Positions 32,808 to 41,492 of a stretch of DNA of 64,000 bases are shown in pieces. Source of the stretch: Chloroflexi bacterium 54-19. GTDB lineage: Bacteria; Chloroflexota; Chloroflexia; Chloroheliales; Chloroheliaceae. The number at the start of each line of letters is the position of its first letter. The stretch's first letter is position 1. The DNA lies in contig MKTJ01000072.1 of the NCBI GenBank assembly GCA_001898225.1, positions 1 to 64,000 on the forward strand, in the 5' to 3' direction. Made by a program: the position numbers and the translations under genes. Below the pieces are notes generated by a model. It had not been told where the DNA came from and made no database searches. It worked only from the letters and a program-made list of their open reading frames with translations.

Positions 32808-33860
32808 CTAGAGGAATTTTTTACCCATAAGCTGGTAATAAGCCTGGCCGCGCATCACCCGTTTGCAGGTCGGGCAATACTCTTGCAGCAGCCCTTTTTC
32901 TTCACCAAGGTCATACCGCATATCCAGTTCACCCAGGGTAGTCACCAAATCCTGGACGAACTGGGGCGAAGGCAGCGGGTCGCCGCAGCGGGCGCAGTGG
33001 CCGGTCTGGGGTTGGGCCCCGTAATGCTCTACGTCCTGGTTGACGGTCTGGTAGAGGGTCACGCCGATACTGGCCGGACGCTCCACGATATGGAAGAACT
33101 TGCCAAACGGTAACGAAAGCAGCCAACCGACCACCACCACCTGGTGGGTCAGCGAAATAAACCAGTAAAACCGGCCCTCCCACCAGAGCGAGGAAGCGGT
33201 CAAAGCCAATCCCGTGACGGCAATCGCAAAGAGCAGTAGCAAAGGCATCAGGTCGAAACCGAACCGCTGGGTGACGAGCAGGCCGGCATCCCTGGTCCGC
33301 CGCCACAGGGCAATCCCCAGCCCGATTATCAACAAAATAGCGGTAAAATCGAGGCCGTGAAAAAGCGAAAAGCCTACCCCCGCTTCAATCGGAAATTTTA
33401 AGACCGGGAGTCCGAAAAACCACATCTGGTAGTTGTCAGGTTGAATCAGGGTGAAGTGGAACCAGCCAAAAGTGAGCGGCAAGGTTATTAAAAGGGAAAT
33501 CAAAACTCCGTAAAAAATACAGATATGCATCAACCAGCGCTGTTTGCTGCGCCGCCAGATAAAAGTCTGGCCGAAAATATCGGTCCACCAGGCTTTGGGG
33601 ACCAATGTCAGGTAGCGCCGGAAGTTTTTCCAGGAGAGGAAGTTTGCCCAACCACCCTTAAAGTAACGCCAGGTTGGGGGACGAGTAATCCAGATTGTGT
33701 AGCGGTAGACCAGGGCGCAAAAAGCTACCACGGTCGCCACAGCATAACCAATCAGGGCCGAATCAAAGTCTTTGAAGCCTCGCGACCCCAGGAAAATCAA
33801 AAGAACCAGGACTACACCTGTAATTGCCGAAAGAATTCCAGCCGAAAGGCGGCGTTGCAT
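32808..33860 (-). CDS. NarI/HdrE-like di-haem membrane subunit with zinc-ribbon tail
   Basis: This 350-residue protein has about six helices. Four membrane histidines suit two b haems: LMHICIFYG, FSLFHGLDF, ISLTHQVVVV and FGKFFHIVERP. That pattern belongs to NarI, DsrM and HdrE. It oxidises quinol and feeds electrons to the ferredoxin subunit. The C-terminus adds a cytoplasmic CxxC-(about 45)-CPTC ribbon (CARCGDPL and YCPTCKRV) not found in NarI. It is first in the minus-strand operon, its stop 9 nt before the molybdenum subunit start. Confidence 0.85.
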   Translation of the reverse strand: MQRRLSAGILSAITGVVLVLLIFLGSRGFKDFDSALIGYAVATVVAFCALVYRYTIWITRPPTWRYFKGGWANFLSWKNFRRYLTLVPKAWWTDIFGQTFIWRRSKQRWLMHICIFYGVLISLLITLPLTFGWFHFTLIQPDNYQMWFFGLPVLKFPIEAGVGFSLFHGLDFTAILLIIGLGIALWRRTRDAGLLVTQRFGFDLMPLLLLFAIAVTGLALTASSLWWEGRFYWFISLTHQVVVVGWLLSLPFGKFFHIVERPASIGVTLYQTVNQDVEHYGAQPQTGHCARCGDPLPSPQFVQDLVTTLGELDMRYDLGEEKGLLQEYCPTCKRVMRGQAYYQLMGKKFL

Positions 33861-34038
33861 AGCAGTCTCTTTTCTTATATTAAGAATTAAGCCGGGACGC
33901 AGAAGCTATTTTATTTTTGCCTTGGTACGGTCTTATTGTTGCCGGGATGGGAAATTATTTCTTTTACAACACCGCCAATTTTAAAACCTTAAAAGTTTTT
34001 CTAATAGGACAAAAGTCTCATAACGAGGCAGTCTTTGT

Positions 34039-34067
34039 TTGACTTATATCTTTTACTCTTTTAAGAT
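34039..34067 (+). promoter_or_regulatory. Putative promoter of the Crp/Fnr-family gene
   Basis: TTGACT (34039-34044), a 17-nt spacer and TAAGAT (34062-34067) lie 64 bp upstream of the start codon. The divergent nitrate operon starts at 33860 on the other strand. I see no clear Fnr box. Confidence 0.5.
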
Positions 34068-34130
34068 TCATTTTCAGTAAGACTAAAATGAGGTAAATTT
34101 AGGTAATACTTAAAGCTTGGAAGTGGGCAC

Positions 34131-34823
34131 ATGCTAAGTTTAGAAATTATCCAGAAAATCCCATATTTTTCAACATTACCTATTGAAAGTCCGGCCTTTG
34201 CAAAAATAATCGCCGGTACAATTGAGGCCACTTTTGAAGAAAAGCAACTCCTCTATTTAGAAGGGGAGCCCTCTCAGGGGCTTTATTTTGTAGTAAAGGG
34301 GCAGGTTCGTATATTTAAATCGGGCAGCAGGGGTAAGGAGCAAAATCTATACCTGGTAAGTCAAGGAGACACCTTTAATGATGTCCCGGCCCTTGATGGT
34401 GAAGTTAACCCGGCATCTGCCCAGGCCCTGGAAGTAAGTACAGTCTTACTTATTCCAACCCTTCTTTTCAGGGAATTGTTTGAAACCGAACCGGTGGTGG
34501 CCCGCCGCCTGGCCCATACTTATGCCGCCCGGTTACGTTATTTGATCACCCTGGCTGGTGATATTTCACTTAAACACGTGACGGCACGCATAGCCAAAAT
34601 TTTGCTAACCGAAGGAATCTCAAACGGGTTTAGGGATAAAGAACTGCATGACGAGGTTAAGGCCGAGGTAACACAACAACAGATGGCCGCTATGGCCGGG
34701 ACCGTCCGAGAAATGGTGGGCCGTTCGCTGCGCTCAATGGAGGCCAGCGGCGCAATCGAGACCAGGCGAGGCTATATTCTTATAAAAGATAAATCTATCT
34801 TAACTACTCTGGCGAACTATTAA
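34131..34823 (+). CDS. Crp/Fnr-family transcriptional regulator
   Basis: This 230-residue protein has a cyclic-nucleotide-binding-like beta barrel (about 10-125; LYLEGEPSQGLYFVVKGQVRIF) and a Crp-type winged helix (about 155-225) with recognition helix TQQQMAAMAGTVREMVGRSL. It has no cysteine at all, so it cannot carry the Fnr iron-sulfur cluster. The cAMP-contact motif of Crp is not preserved either. It could respond to nitrogen status, NO through haem, or another ligand. It is divergent from the nitrate-reductase-like operon and is its probable regulator. Confidence 0.9.
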   Translation: MLSLEIIQKIPYFSTLPIESPAFAKIIAGTIEATFEEKQLLYLEGEPSQGLYFVVKGQVRIFKSGSRGKEQNLYLVSQGDTFNDVPALDGEVNPASAQALEVSTVLLIPTLLFRELFETEPVVARRLAHTYAARLRYLITLAGDISLKHVTARIAKILLTEGISNGFRDKELHDEVKAEVTQQQMAAMAGTVREMVGRSLRSMEASGAIETRRGYILIKDKSILTTLANY

Positions 34824-34914
34824 CAAATTAATTCCCTATATCGATCGATTCTGTCAATTTCAGATAATTATGGTTTTCCAGCCTGGCTAGCAGTGGGTTT
34901 CTGTGGTTCTGTCA

Positions 34915-35154
34915 GAACCTTTAGGCAACTACCGGGTGCATTAAAGCCGTGTGGTCAAGAGCTATCTCGTGGTGTTGAAGAAGGGAGGGGTCGTCTTTTT
35001 CTACCTGCCCCCTTGCAGCCCTGAGTTGAACCTTATCGAAGCGGAGTGGCGTCAAATCAAGTATCAGGGTTTGCCTTGTCGGAGTTTTACCCAGTTGGAC
35101 CAGTTGCTCCAAGCCGTTGACACTGTGATGGTCAAAAGAGCTAAAGCGGCTTAA
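34915..35154 (+). pseudogene. IS630-family transposase C-terminal remnant
   Basis: The frame reads LGNYRVH, stop, SRVVKSYLVVLKKGG, then VVFFYLPPCSPELNLIEAEW, then RQIKYQGLPCRSFTQLDQLL. This is the end of an IS630/Tc1-like DDE transposase with the catalytic Glu in NLIEAEW. The second catalytic Asp of the LDNYxVH motif is Gly here, and TAA (34942-34944) follows VH. It ends by overlapping the convergent haem-protein gene by 4 bp. Inactive. Confidence 0.85.
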
Positions 35155-35987
35155 TTCGTTATTTCTTTGTTTAGGTGCTTAGAATTGAAAGAAGAAGTAA
35201 ATCGTAAGCCGGTAAGGAAAACCACCCCGAACCCGGTACTACCATAAAGTACCTGCATCCAGGGAGAGTGGCTGTCACTGCCAGCCAGAACCCCGTGCAA
35301 GAGGCTACTAAAAAACAAGCCGAAGCTCAGGTAATGGGTAATGCGCCAGAGTTTATAGCCGAAGGTGCTGGCAAGATAAAAAGAAATTATAACCGCACCC
35401 AGCCCATAAAGCGTGAGCGTGCCTAGCCCGGTCCAAAAAGGACGATAGTCTGTGCTGAAGGGAATTAAACTATTAAGAAAAGAAATTTTTACATACTTGT
35501 CCAGCAGTAACCCGCTAACGTGCAAAGCCGTAAATATCAGGGTACTTAAGGCGACAATCCGGTGCAGGTAAACCAGGCTGCCCCGGTGCAAAAAGGGGTC
35601 GGTCAGCCGCAAACTGGTGCAAAGGCCCAGAATAACGCTAACCGAGAGGAGCAGGTAACTGACGATACCACCTACCCTGGCTATTATCCAGGGGCTTTTC
35701 TCAGCTAAGCCGGTACCTGCCTGTGGCCCCAGGAGGTTTACCAGCCAGTTTTGCCAGTTTTGCCCAGGTAAAGTAAATAGGGTCATTTTAACCGTCAGAT
35801 TGCCCTGCCACAGCCCCACCAGAAAAGTTCCCAGAATGAGGATTGCCAGGGTCAGGTTCAAAAGAGCCGGCCTTAACCCTGAGTTTCTTTGCCGAGATTG
35901 CGTAAGCTTACCGGGGACTGCCAGGAGGCGCTGACGGTTTTTGAATAGAGGGTGTTCTCTTAGCTCTAATCCAGGTTTTAAACTCAT
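35151..35987 (-). CDS. Ferric-reductase-like haem-b membrane protein
   Basis: This 278-residue protein has six predicted helices. Paired histidines typical of the ferric-reductase/MsrQ fold are in YLHRIVALSTLIFTALHVSG (about 140-160) and RITHYLSFGLFFSSLLHGVL (about 220-240), enough for one or two b haems. It lacks FAD and NAD domains, like MsrQ. It overlaps the ApbE gene (4 nt), which installs covalent FMN on a partner flavoprotein. No MsrP gene is visible. The last residues (HLNKEITN) abut the IS630 remnant and may have been altered by it. Confidence 0.8.
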   Translation of the reverse strand: MSLKPGLELREHPLFKNRQRLLAVPGKLTQSRQRNSGLRPALLNLTLAILILGTFLVGLWQGNLTVKMTLFTLPGQNWQNWLVNLLGPQAGTGLAEKSPWIIARVGGIVSYLLLSVSVILGLCTSLRLTDPFLHRGSLVYLHRIVALSTLIFTALHVSGLLLDKYVKISFLNSLIPFSTDYRPFWTGLGTLTLYGLGAVIISFYLASTFGYKLWRITHYLSFGLFFSSLLHGVLAGSDSHSPWMQVLYGSTGFGVVFLTGLRFTSSFNSKHLNKEITN

Positions 35988-36979
35988 TGGTTATTTTTCC
36001 TTCTCCCCAATTCTTCCGGTAAACCAGCCGTCCTGGTCAAACTGCCATTAAATCCAACGAATAGAGCCGTACATCCTAGTTGCCGTTTGATAAAGTCCGG
36101 GCCATCCACCGGTCCCAGGATTAAAGCGGTCTTTGCCAGCACGTCGGCCAGGACCGTAGAAGGCGCTACTACCGTCACGCTGGCCAGGCCGTTATCTACA
36201 GGGCTGCCCGTGCGCGGGTCAATTAAATGGTTTTGAATCTTTCCGTCTTTCAACCAGCTTCTTTTTGTTACAGCGGAAGTAGCTACGCCCCGGTTTCGAA
36301 CTTGCAAGCTGGTAAGAATATCTGAATCTGCTAGCTTAAGCGGGTTTTGCACTCTCACCTTCCAGCCCCGTCGATTTTCCGGGTCAATTCCTCCCAGGTA
36401 AATGTCACCTCCGGCGCTAACCATAAAATTTTGGAAACCAGCTTCTCGCATTAAGGCTACTGCCAGGTCCACCGTCATACCTTTGCCGATACCACCCAGG
36501 TCGATTCGAGTAGCAATAGGCAGCCGGATAACTCGCCCGACCGGTTCGAGAGTTAAGTAGTGGTAGCCGTTTAGGGTTGGTAAGCTCAACTTAGCGAATG
36601 AAGTAAGCGCAGATTGGTCTAACAGCTCAAAACTGCGGTTGTACCCGGCCCTTTCTAAAGCATCTAAAATGGTCGGGTCGAAAATACCGTAGGTCCGCCG
36701 GGCCAGTTCTAGCGCCTGGCTGATCGAGTTATAAAGCAAGGGTGAAGCTCCTTCCAGGTAGCCCTGCCGGTTCAACTGGCAAAGCTCGCTCTCCGGCCGG
36801 AAACGGCTAAGGCTGGCCTCTACCTCCTCGAATAACTGCCTGACCTTTTCGGCCACCGCGCTGGCTTTCTGCTCAAAAGAGGTTGGGTTGGTGGCTTGGG
36901 AGGGATAAATTAAGATCTCAATATCGGTATTCATAGCCCTAAAGACAAAAGCATGGTAGGTTTTTTCGATGGTCGTCAT
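35984..36979 (-). CDS. apbE: FAD:protein FMN transferase, ApbE family
   Basis: This 331-residue protein uses FAD to attach FMN covalently to a Ser/Thr of target flavoproteins, such as those in Rnf, Nqr or NosR systems. Signatures are AMNTDIEILI, EASLSRFRPESELCQLNRQG, RIDLGGIGKGMTVDLAVALM, VSAGGDIYLGG and LIDPRTGSPVDNGLASVTVV. There is no clear lipobox or signal peptide, whereas many ApbE proteins are exported. The downstream ferric-reductase-like gene overlaps it, so they form an operon. The flavoprotein target is not in the window. Confidence 0.9.
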   Translation of the reverse strand: MTTIEKTYHAFVFRAMNTDIEILIYPSQATNPTSFEQKASAVAEKVRQLFEEVEASLSRFRPESELCQLNRQGYLEGASPLLYNSISQALELARRTYGIFDPTILDALERAGYNRSFELLDQSALTSFAKLSLPTLNGYHYLTLEPVGRVIRLPIATRIDLGGIGKGMTVDLAVALMREAGFQNFMVSAGGDIYLGGIDPENRRGWKVRVQNPLKLADSDILTSLQVRNRGVATSAVTKRSWLKDGKIQNHLIDPRTGSPVDNGLASVTVVAPSTVLADVLAKTALILGPVDGPDFIKRQLGCTALFVGFNGSLTRTAGLPEELGRRKNNQ

Positions 36980-37056
36980 TTCTTTACTTTCCTTTCACTC
37001 TTCCCGCCAGTCCGGTCCGATAGAGGCCGCGCCTTTTGTTAACTGAACCCACAACC

Positions 37057-37551
37057 CTAAGAAGCTTTGGTGGTCGGGACCGGTTTTGGCGTAGGCTTGA
37101 GCGCCTGGGCTTTGGGAGTAGCCGGTTTTGGCGTAGGCGGCACAGGTACTGGCCTGGTGGTAGCCGCTGTGGCCGCTATGGTCGTTGCTGCTTTCTTAGC
37201 GGGTGGGGGGACTGTCGCGGTTGGAACCGGGTTGGCCTGGCTGCCTGGTCGAGTTGTAGGCGGTATGAGCGCTACAGGGGTATCAACCAGCGGGACCGAG
37301 CCTGGAGCAGGCGTCGGCGTTGCTGGCGCGGGCGCAGGTGTCTCGCCTGGCGTTAAAAGGTCAGGCACCTGGCCCGATTGCTGGCTAAGCGCAGAACTTT
37401 GCGGTAACTGGCTGGCGACCTCGTGTCCCACCTGGTAACTAACCGCTGTGAGGGTCAGGCCCACCAGCCCAAATGCTATCAGGTTGAGGTTGAGCTTATT
37501 CGGCTTTTTGGATTTTGAGGGTCTGTTGGGTGGCAAGTTATAAGACTGCAT
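37057..37551 (-). CDS. Single-helix protein with Pro/Thr/Ala-rich external domain
   Basis: This 164-residue protein has a basic cytoplasmic start (residues 1-22), one helix (about 23-42) and an external stretch made mostly of Pro, Thr and Ala, ending PKPVPTTKAS. There is no recognised domain. It probably extends through the cell envelope as a spacer or glycosylated stalk. It lies between ApbE and a similar anchored protein, all on the minus strand downstream of a two-component system. Confidence 0.6.
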   Translation of the reverse strand: MQSYNLPPNRPSKSKKPNKLNLNLIAFGLVGLTLTAVSYQVGHEVASQLPQSSALSQQSGQVPDLLTPGETPAPAPATPTPAPGSVPLVDTPVALIPPTTRPGSQANPVPTATVPPPAKKAATTIAATAATTRPVPVPPTPKPATPKAQALKPTPKPVPTTKAS

Positions 37552-37606
37552 ACTTAATTAGCTTTCCTGGTTAAATTGGCCGTTGCTAAACAAAACAATA
37601 AGATAA

Positions 37607-38053
37607 TTAATCATCGTCACCATCTTCTTCATGTTTTTCGGAGTGACTGGCTTTTTCCGAAACTTCAGACATTTCCCCGCTTTCTTTTTGTTCCGGTTGA
37701 GTTACTATAGTGGATTGGTCTTCGACCACCGGGGCCGCCACCGGCACTTCGCTTGAATTATCACTTTGGGAGGCAGCCACCGGACTATCCGCCGGTGGTA
37801 TTTCCCCTGTTCCTGCCGACAGTTGGTCAGGGGGTGTTTCTACCGCAGCTAATGCTGGCGGTTCAGGTTGAGCCGGGGTTAGAGGGGCCGGGGCGGTGGG
37901 AACATCCGGGCTGGTTGTAACCGGATCGATTGGGGCGACAGGCGCAGGCGCAGCCGCAGAAAGGCCGGGGTTATAACTGTTTAACCCCACTATAAAGAAC
38001 CCGATAAATATTAACCCTAAGAGCAGGCCCGGTAAAAATCGCTTCAGGTGCAT
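37607..38053 (-). CDS. Anchored low-complexity acidic/Pro-rich protein
   Basis: I use the ATG at 38053 (148 residues), preceded by GAAGGAG at a normal distance, rather than the longer frame. One helix (about residues 5-25) is followed by a Pro/Ala/Ser/Glu-rich tail ending in KHEEDGDDD. No known domain. It pairs with the similar protein at 37057-37551. The acidic tail could bind cations. Real but of unknown role. Confidence 0.6.
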   Translation of the reverse strand: MHLKRFLPGLLLGLIFIGFFIVGLNSYNPGLSAAAPAPVAPIDPVTTSPDVPTAPAPLTPAQPEPPALAAVETPPDQLSAGTGEIPPADSPVAASQSDNSSEVPVAAPVVEDQSTIVTQPEQKESGEMSEVSEKASHSEKHEEDGDDD

Positions 38054-38187
38054 ATGTAAAACTCCTTCCATACTAATCGGTCCATACGCCTTAATTTTTA
38101 GCCTCAATTTGAGGCTAAAGCTAGATTACGAACCGAAGATTGGAAGAAGATTTAAAAAGTAGTAATTTTAGCGGTCTTTTGAGGAAA

Positions 38188-39594
38188 TTAAAGTTGGCGA
38201 AGTGCCTGGGGTATATTGGTGGGAAGATTTACGGTAAAGGTGCTTCCGTGTCCCGGAGTGGATTCCACCTGGATGGTTCCTTTATGCGCATCCACTATCC
38301 AACGGGCTATCGAAAGGCCCAGGCCAAATCCGCCTTCACTGCGTGAGCGGGCCTTATCTACCCGGTAGAACCGTTCAAAAATAAGCTTCAACTTGTCCGG
38401 GGGAATGCCGATACCCGTATCCTGCACCTGGATATGGACAGTTTGGCCCCGGCCCTGGTTTATCGTCAGGCTTACCTGGCCGTTAGCAGTATACTTTATG
38501 GCGTTATCCAGCAGGATTAGCAGCAGTTGTTTCAGTCGCAGGGGGTCGGCCAGCAGCCAGATTTCCCGGTTGTCTTCAGGTAAATTTAGTTTTAAATCCA
38601 GCTTTTTACCTTCGGCCAGGGGTTCGACCTGGCGGATTAGCTCCCCGGCCAACAGGGTTAATTCCACCGGTTCCGGTATATACTCTAGCTTATTGGTGTC
38701 GGCGCGGGCCAGGGTAAGCAAGCTAGCTATTAGTTGCCCCAGGTACTCGGTTTCCTGGCGAATATCCTCCAGTAAGTCTGCTTTTTCGCCGATGGTTTTA
38801 TTTTTATTGCGTAAAACCACTTCGGTATTGGCCTGGATCAGGGTCAGAGGGGTCCGCAATTCGTGGGAGGCGTCGGCTACAAAGTCGCGCTGGCGCTGCA
38901 TCGAAAGACGCACCGGGACCAGCGCCCGGTTGGTCAGGAAAAAGGCTGACACCAGGGCCAGGGTGGTGCCGATAACGCCGATAAGTCCTGATATGAGCAG
39001 CACATTTCTTAGCTGCTCTTCATGCCCGGTCATATCTTGCCCGACCTGCAACATCCCAGCAATCTGGCCGTTTTCCAGGCGCAGCGGCACCGAATACAGT
39101 CTGATAGAAATGTTATTCTCAATCTTTATGTTCTGAAAGAAGCTTTCCCCTTTTAAGGCCCGGTTGAGGCCGTTCAGGTCTGGTAGGCCATTGCTAGTAA
39201 TCTGGCGAGGGTTTGCCAGGACATTACCTTTGGTATCTACAATAAAATAAAAAGCGTTAGAAACGTTTATCCTGACATCTTCACCGGTTTCAAGCTTTTC
39301 ATCTCCCTCTACACCTTCGGACGTACCAGTGTCTTCGTCGTCAACCTTTTTAGGGGTAGCCGGGGCAGGTGGGGGAGTGGATGACAGGGCTGGAGGGCTG
39401 CCAGGATTATTATTCACCGGCACAAGCCGGGTGGTTTGCCCAATAGTGGCCGCGCTCCGGGTCAATTCCAAATCCACTTCATTTTGAATGTTACTGGAAA
39501 TAGAAAAATAGAGCGCCAGCACCACAGCCGCTAATAAAGAAATGACGACAGCAATATTCCACAGGATTAATTTTTGACGGGCCTTGTCTACCAA
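38188..39594 (-). CDS. Sensor histidine kinase
   Basis: This 468-residue EnvZ/PhoR-type kinase has TM1 at about 12-32. A periplasmic sensor domain (33-190) has a Pro-rich, acidic insert (PPPAPATPKKVDDEDTGTSE) and a PAS/Cache-like part (AFYFIVDTKGNVLANP). TM2 lies near 195-220. The HisKA motif is DASHELRTPLTLIQA, the N box LLDNAIKYTANG, and the G boxes DTGIGIPPDK and GGFGLGLSIARWIVD. It lies downstream of its regulator on the same strand (about 120 nt gap). The ligand is unknown; the acidic insert would suit a cation. Confidence 0.92.
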   Translation of the reverse strand: MVDKARQKLILWNIAVVISLLAAVVLALYFSISSNIQNEVDLELTRSAATIGQTTRLVPVNNNPGSPPALSSTPPPAPATPKKVDDEDTGTSEGVEGDEKLETGEDVRINVSNAFYFIVDTKGNVLANPRQITSNGLPDLNGLNRALKGESFFQNIKIENNISIRLYSVPLRLENGQIAGMLQVGQDMTGHEEQLRNVLLISGLIGVIGTTLALVSAFFLTNRALVPVRLSMQRQRDFVADASHELRTPLTLIQANTEVVLRNKNKTIGEKADLLEDIRQETEYLGQLIASLLTLARADTNKLEYIPEPVELTLLAGELIRQVEPLAEGKKLDLKLNLPEDNREIWLLADPLRLKQLLLILLDNAIKYTANGQVSLTINQGRGQTVHIQVQDTGIGIPPDKLKLIFERFYRVDKARSRSEGGFGLGLSIARWIVDAHKGTIQVESTPGHGSTFTVNLPTNIPQALRQL

Positions 39595-39716
39595 AGTGGT
39601 TTTACCCTTTACATTGCCTGGCGCTGACTTGATTGGGTAACAGAAACGAACTGGTTCTCATGCGCAAGGGCAGTTTAGAATTGTAAAAAGGGGTTGGCTC
39701 ACCTGCAGCCAGGTAA

Positions 39717-40397
39717 TTAATCTACCCGCAAGCTATAGCCGGTCCCGCGCAAGGTCTGAATGAGTTTCGTGGACGAATTTCCATCTATTTTGTTTCTAAG
39801 GTAGTGGATATAAATGTCTACCACGTTGGAAGAAGCATCAAAATCATACTTCCAGACTTTACTGATAATCTGGTCGCGGTTGAGAACCCGGCCGGCATTG
39901 CGGATCAGGTATTCCAGTAAAAAGTATTCCTTGGCGGTAAGGTCAATCAGCTTGCCGCCGCGCCTGACCCGGTGCGTTTCAAGGTTCACTTCTAAATCAG
40001 CCAATTTCAGCACCGGATTACCGACATCCTCAGCGTGCAAGCGCCGCCGGGAAAGCGCCCGGACCCTGGCTAAAAGCTCTTCAAATGAAAAAGGTTTGGT
40101 CAGATAGTCGTCGGCCCCGGCGTCGAGTCCTTCCACCCGGTCGGGGACTGCGTCCCTGGCTGTCAAAATCAACACCGGCACATTACACTTCTCCTGGCGC
40201 AGTTCCTGGCATATTTCAAGGCCGCTCATCCCCGGCAGCATTATGTCCAGGATTAACAGATCAAAGCTGCCGGATAAGGCCATATCCAGGCCGGTCTCCC
40301 CTTCAAAGGCCAGCTCTACCTGGTATAACTCTTCTTCAAGCACCTCTTTAACCAGGCGGGCTAATTTTATTTCGTCTTCAACGATAAGAATGCGCAT
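39717..40397 (-). CDS. OmpR/PhoB-family response regulator
   Basis: This 226-residue regulator has a receiver domain with D7-E8-D9 in VEDE, phospho-acceptor D51 in LLILDIMLPGMSG and KPFSFEEL. The DNA-binding winged helix has DLTAKEYFLLEYLIRNAGRV and the C-terminal TLRGTGYSLRVD. It is transcribed before its kinase. Downstream on the same strand are the two anchored low-complexity proteins and ApbE; upstream and divergent is an exporter. Any of these could be its targets. Confidence 0.94.
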   Translation of the reverse strand: MRILIVEDEIKLARLVKEVLEEELYQVELAFEGETGLDMALSGSFDLLILDIMLPGMSGLEICQELRQEKCNVPVLILTARDAVPDRVEGLDAGADDYLTKPFSFEELLARVRALSRRRLHAEDVGNPVLKLADLEVNLETHRVRRGGKLIDLTAKEYFLLEYLIRNAGRVLNRDQIISKVWKYDFDASSNVVDIYIHYLRNKIDGNSSTKLIQTLRGTGYSLRVD

Positions 40398-40735
40398 ATC
40401 AGGTTTGACCCGTTACGTGTGTACAAATTCGCTCATAACTCCCGGCATTTGCCAATTTACTGGCAGAAGATTGGAAGAGGATTGGAAGGGATTTATTACC
40501 CGGTACGTTTAATATACTATCCTCTCATCTTCTATATAAGAATAAATCAAAACATGTTTTGCTTGCTATCCACTCCTTTTGACCTCTATTGTCACGCTTC
40601 TAAACTAGAATAGTTTTAAGGTTAATACCATCAACCGGCCGGTTATGGAGTGTAAACCGGCAACCTAACCTTTTCACCTAATTATTATTCTTCAGGTTAT
40701 TTTGCCCGTGAAAGGTTGAAGTAGAGGTAAAAATC
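40398..40735. other. Divergent intergenic region, two-component system / exporter
   Basis: These 338 bases hold the promoters of both directions. AACCGGCCGGTT at 40633-40644 is a perfect 12-bp palindrome and could bind a regulator. No other element is clear. Confidence 0.4.
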
Positions 40736-41476
40736 ATGGCAAGCGTTGAGGACGTAAAAGTTGGGAGTGTAATCCGGCTCAAACATATCTCGAAAATTTA
40801 CCGGCTGGGCAATCTCACGGTCCCGGCCCTGGAAGATGTTTCCCTTGAAGTTAGCGAGGGTGAATTTATCGTGGTGCTAGGACCGTCGGGCAGCGGCAAA
40901 ACGACCTTGCTAAATATTATCGGGGCGCTTGATCTGCCTACCGGCGGTTCGCTGGTGGTTAATGGCCTGACCCTGACCGGAGATACGCGACCCGACCGGT
41001 TTAGATACCGGCGGGAGGCCGTTAGCTTCGTTTTCCAGACCTTTAATCTCTTTCCTGGCCTGACCGCCCTGGAGAATGTCCAGTTTGCCCTGGACGTGGT
41101 CAACCGCAACAGTAAGCCCAGCCCGGTTAGCGCCCAGGAAGTGCTACAGATGGTTGGACTGGGCGAGCGATTGCATAACTTCCCGCATCAACTATCGGGT
41201 GGAGAGCAGCAGCGGGTAGCTATCGCCCGCGCCCTGGCTACCGGCAACCCGGTCTTGCTGGCCGACGAACCTACCGGCGAACTCGACTTCAAGACTGGCG
41301 TCCAGATTTTACATTTGCTCCACCAGCAAACGCACGCCGGGAAAACTGTGCTGATTGTTACCCATAACCGGGAGATTGCCAGGGTCGCCGACCGGGTGAT
41401 TGAACTGAGTAGTGGTCGAATTATTTCGGACAGCCCGCCAACCAGAAAAGCTGAAATTGCCGAGCTAAGCTGGTAG
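40736..41476 (+). CDS. ABC transporter ATPase, MacB/LolD type
   Basis: This 246-residue ATPase has Walker A GPSGSGKTTLL (about 50-60), Q loop FVFQTFNLFPGLTALENV, signature LSGGEQQRVAIARAL, Walker B VLLADEPTGELD and switch His in IVTHN. The pattern belongs to the MacB/LolD/FtsE group, which uses ATP for mechanotransmission and not classical transport. Its partner permease begins 16 nt downstream. Possible roles are export of peptides, lipoproteins or antibiotics, or cell-envelope stress. Confidence 0.94.
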   Translation: MASVEDVKVGSVIRLKHISKIYRLGNLTVPALEDVSLEVSEGEFIVVLGPSGSGKTTLLNIIGALDLPTGGSLVVNGLTLTGDTRPDRFRYRREAVSFVFQTFNLFPGLTALENVQFALDVVNRNSKPSPVSAQEVLQMVGLGERLHNFPHQLSGGEQQRVAIARALATGNPVLLADEPTGELDFKTGVQILHLLHQQTHAGKTVLIVTHNREIARVADRVIELSSGRIISDSPPTRKAEIAELSW

Positions 41477-41492
41477 TCAGTTGAGGTGAGTT

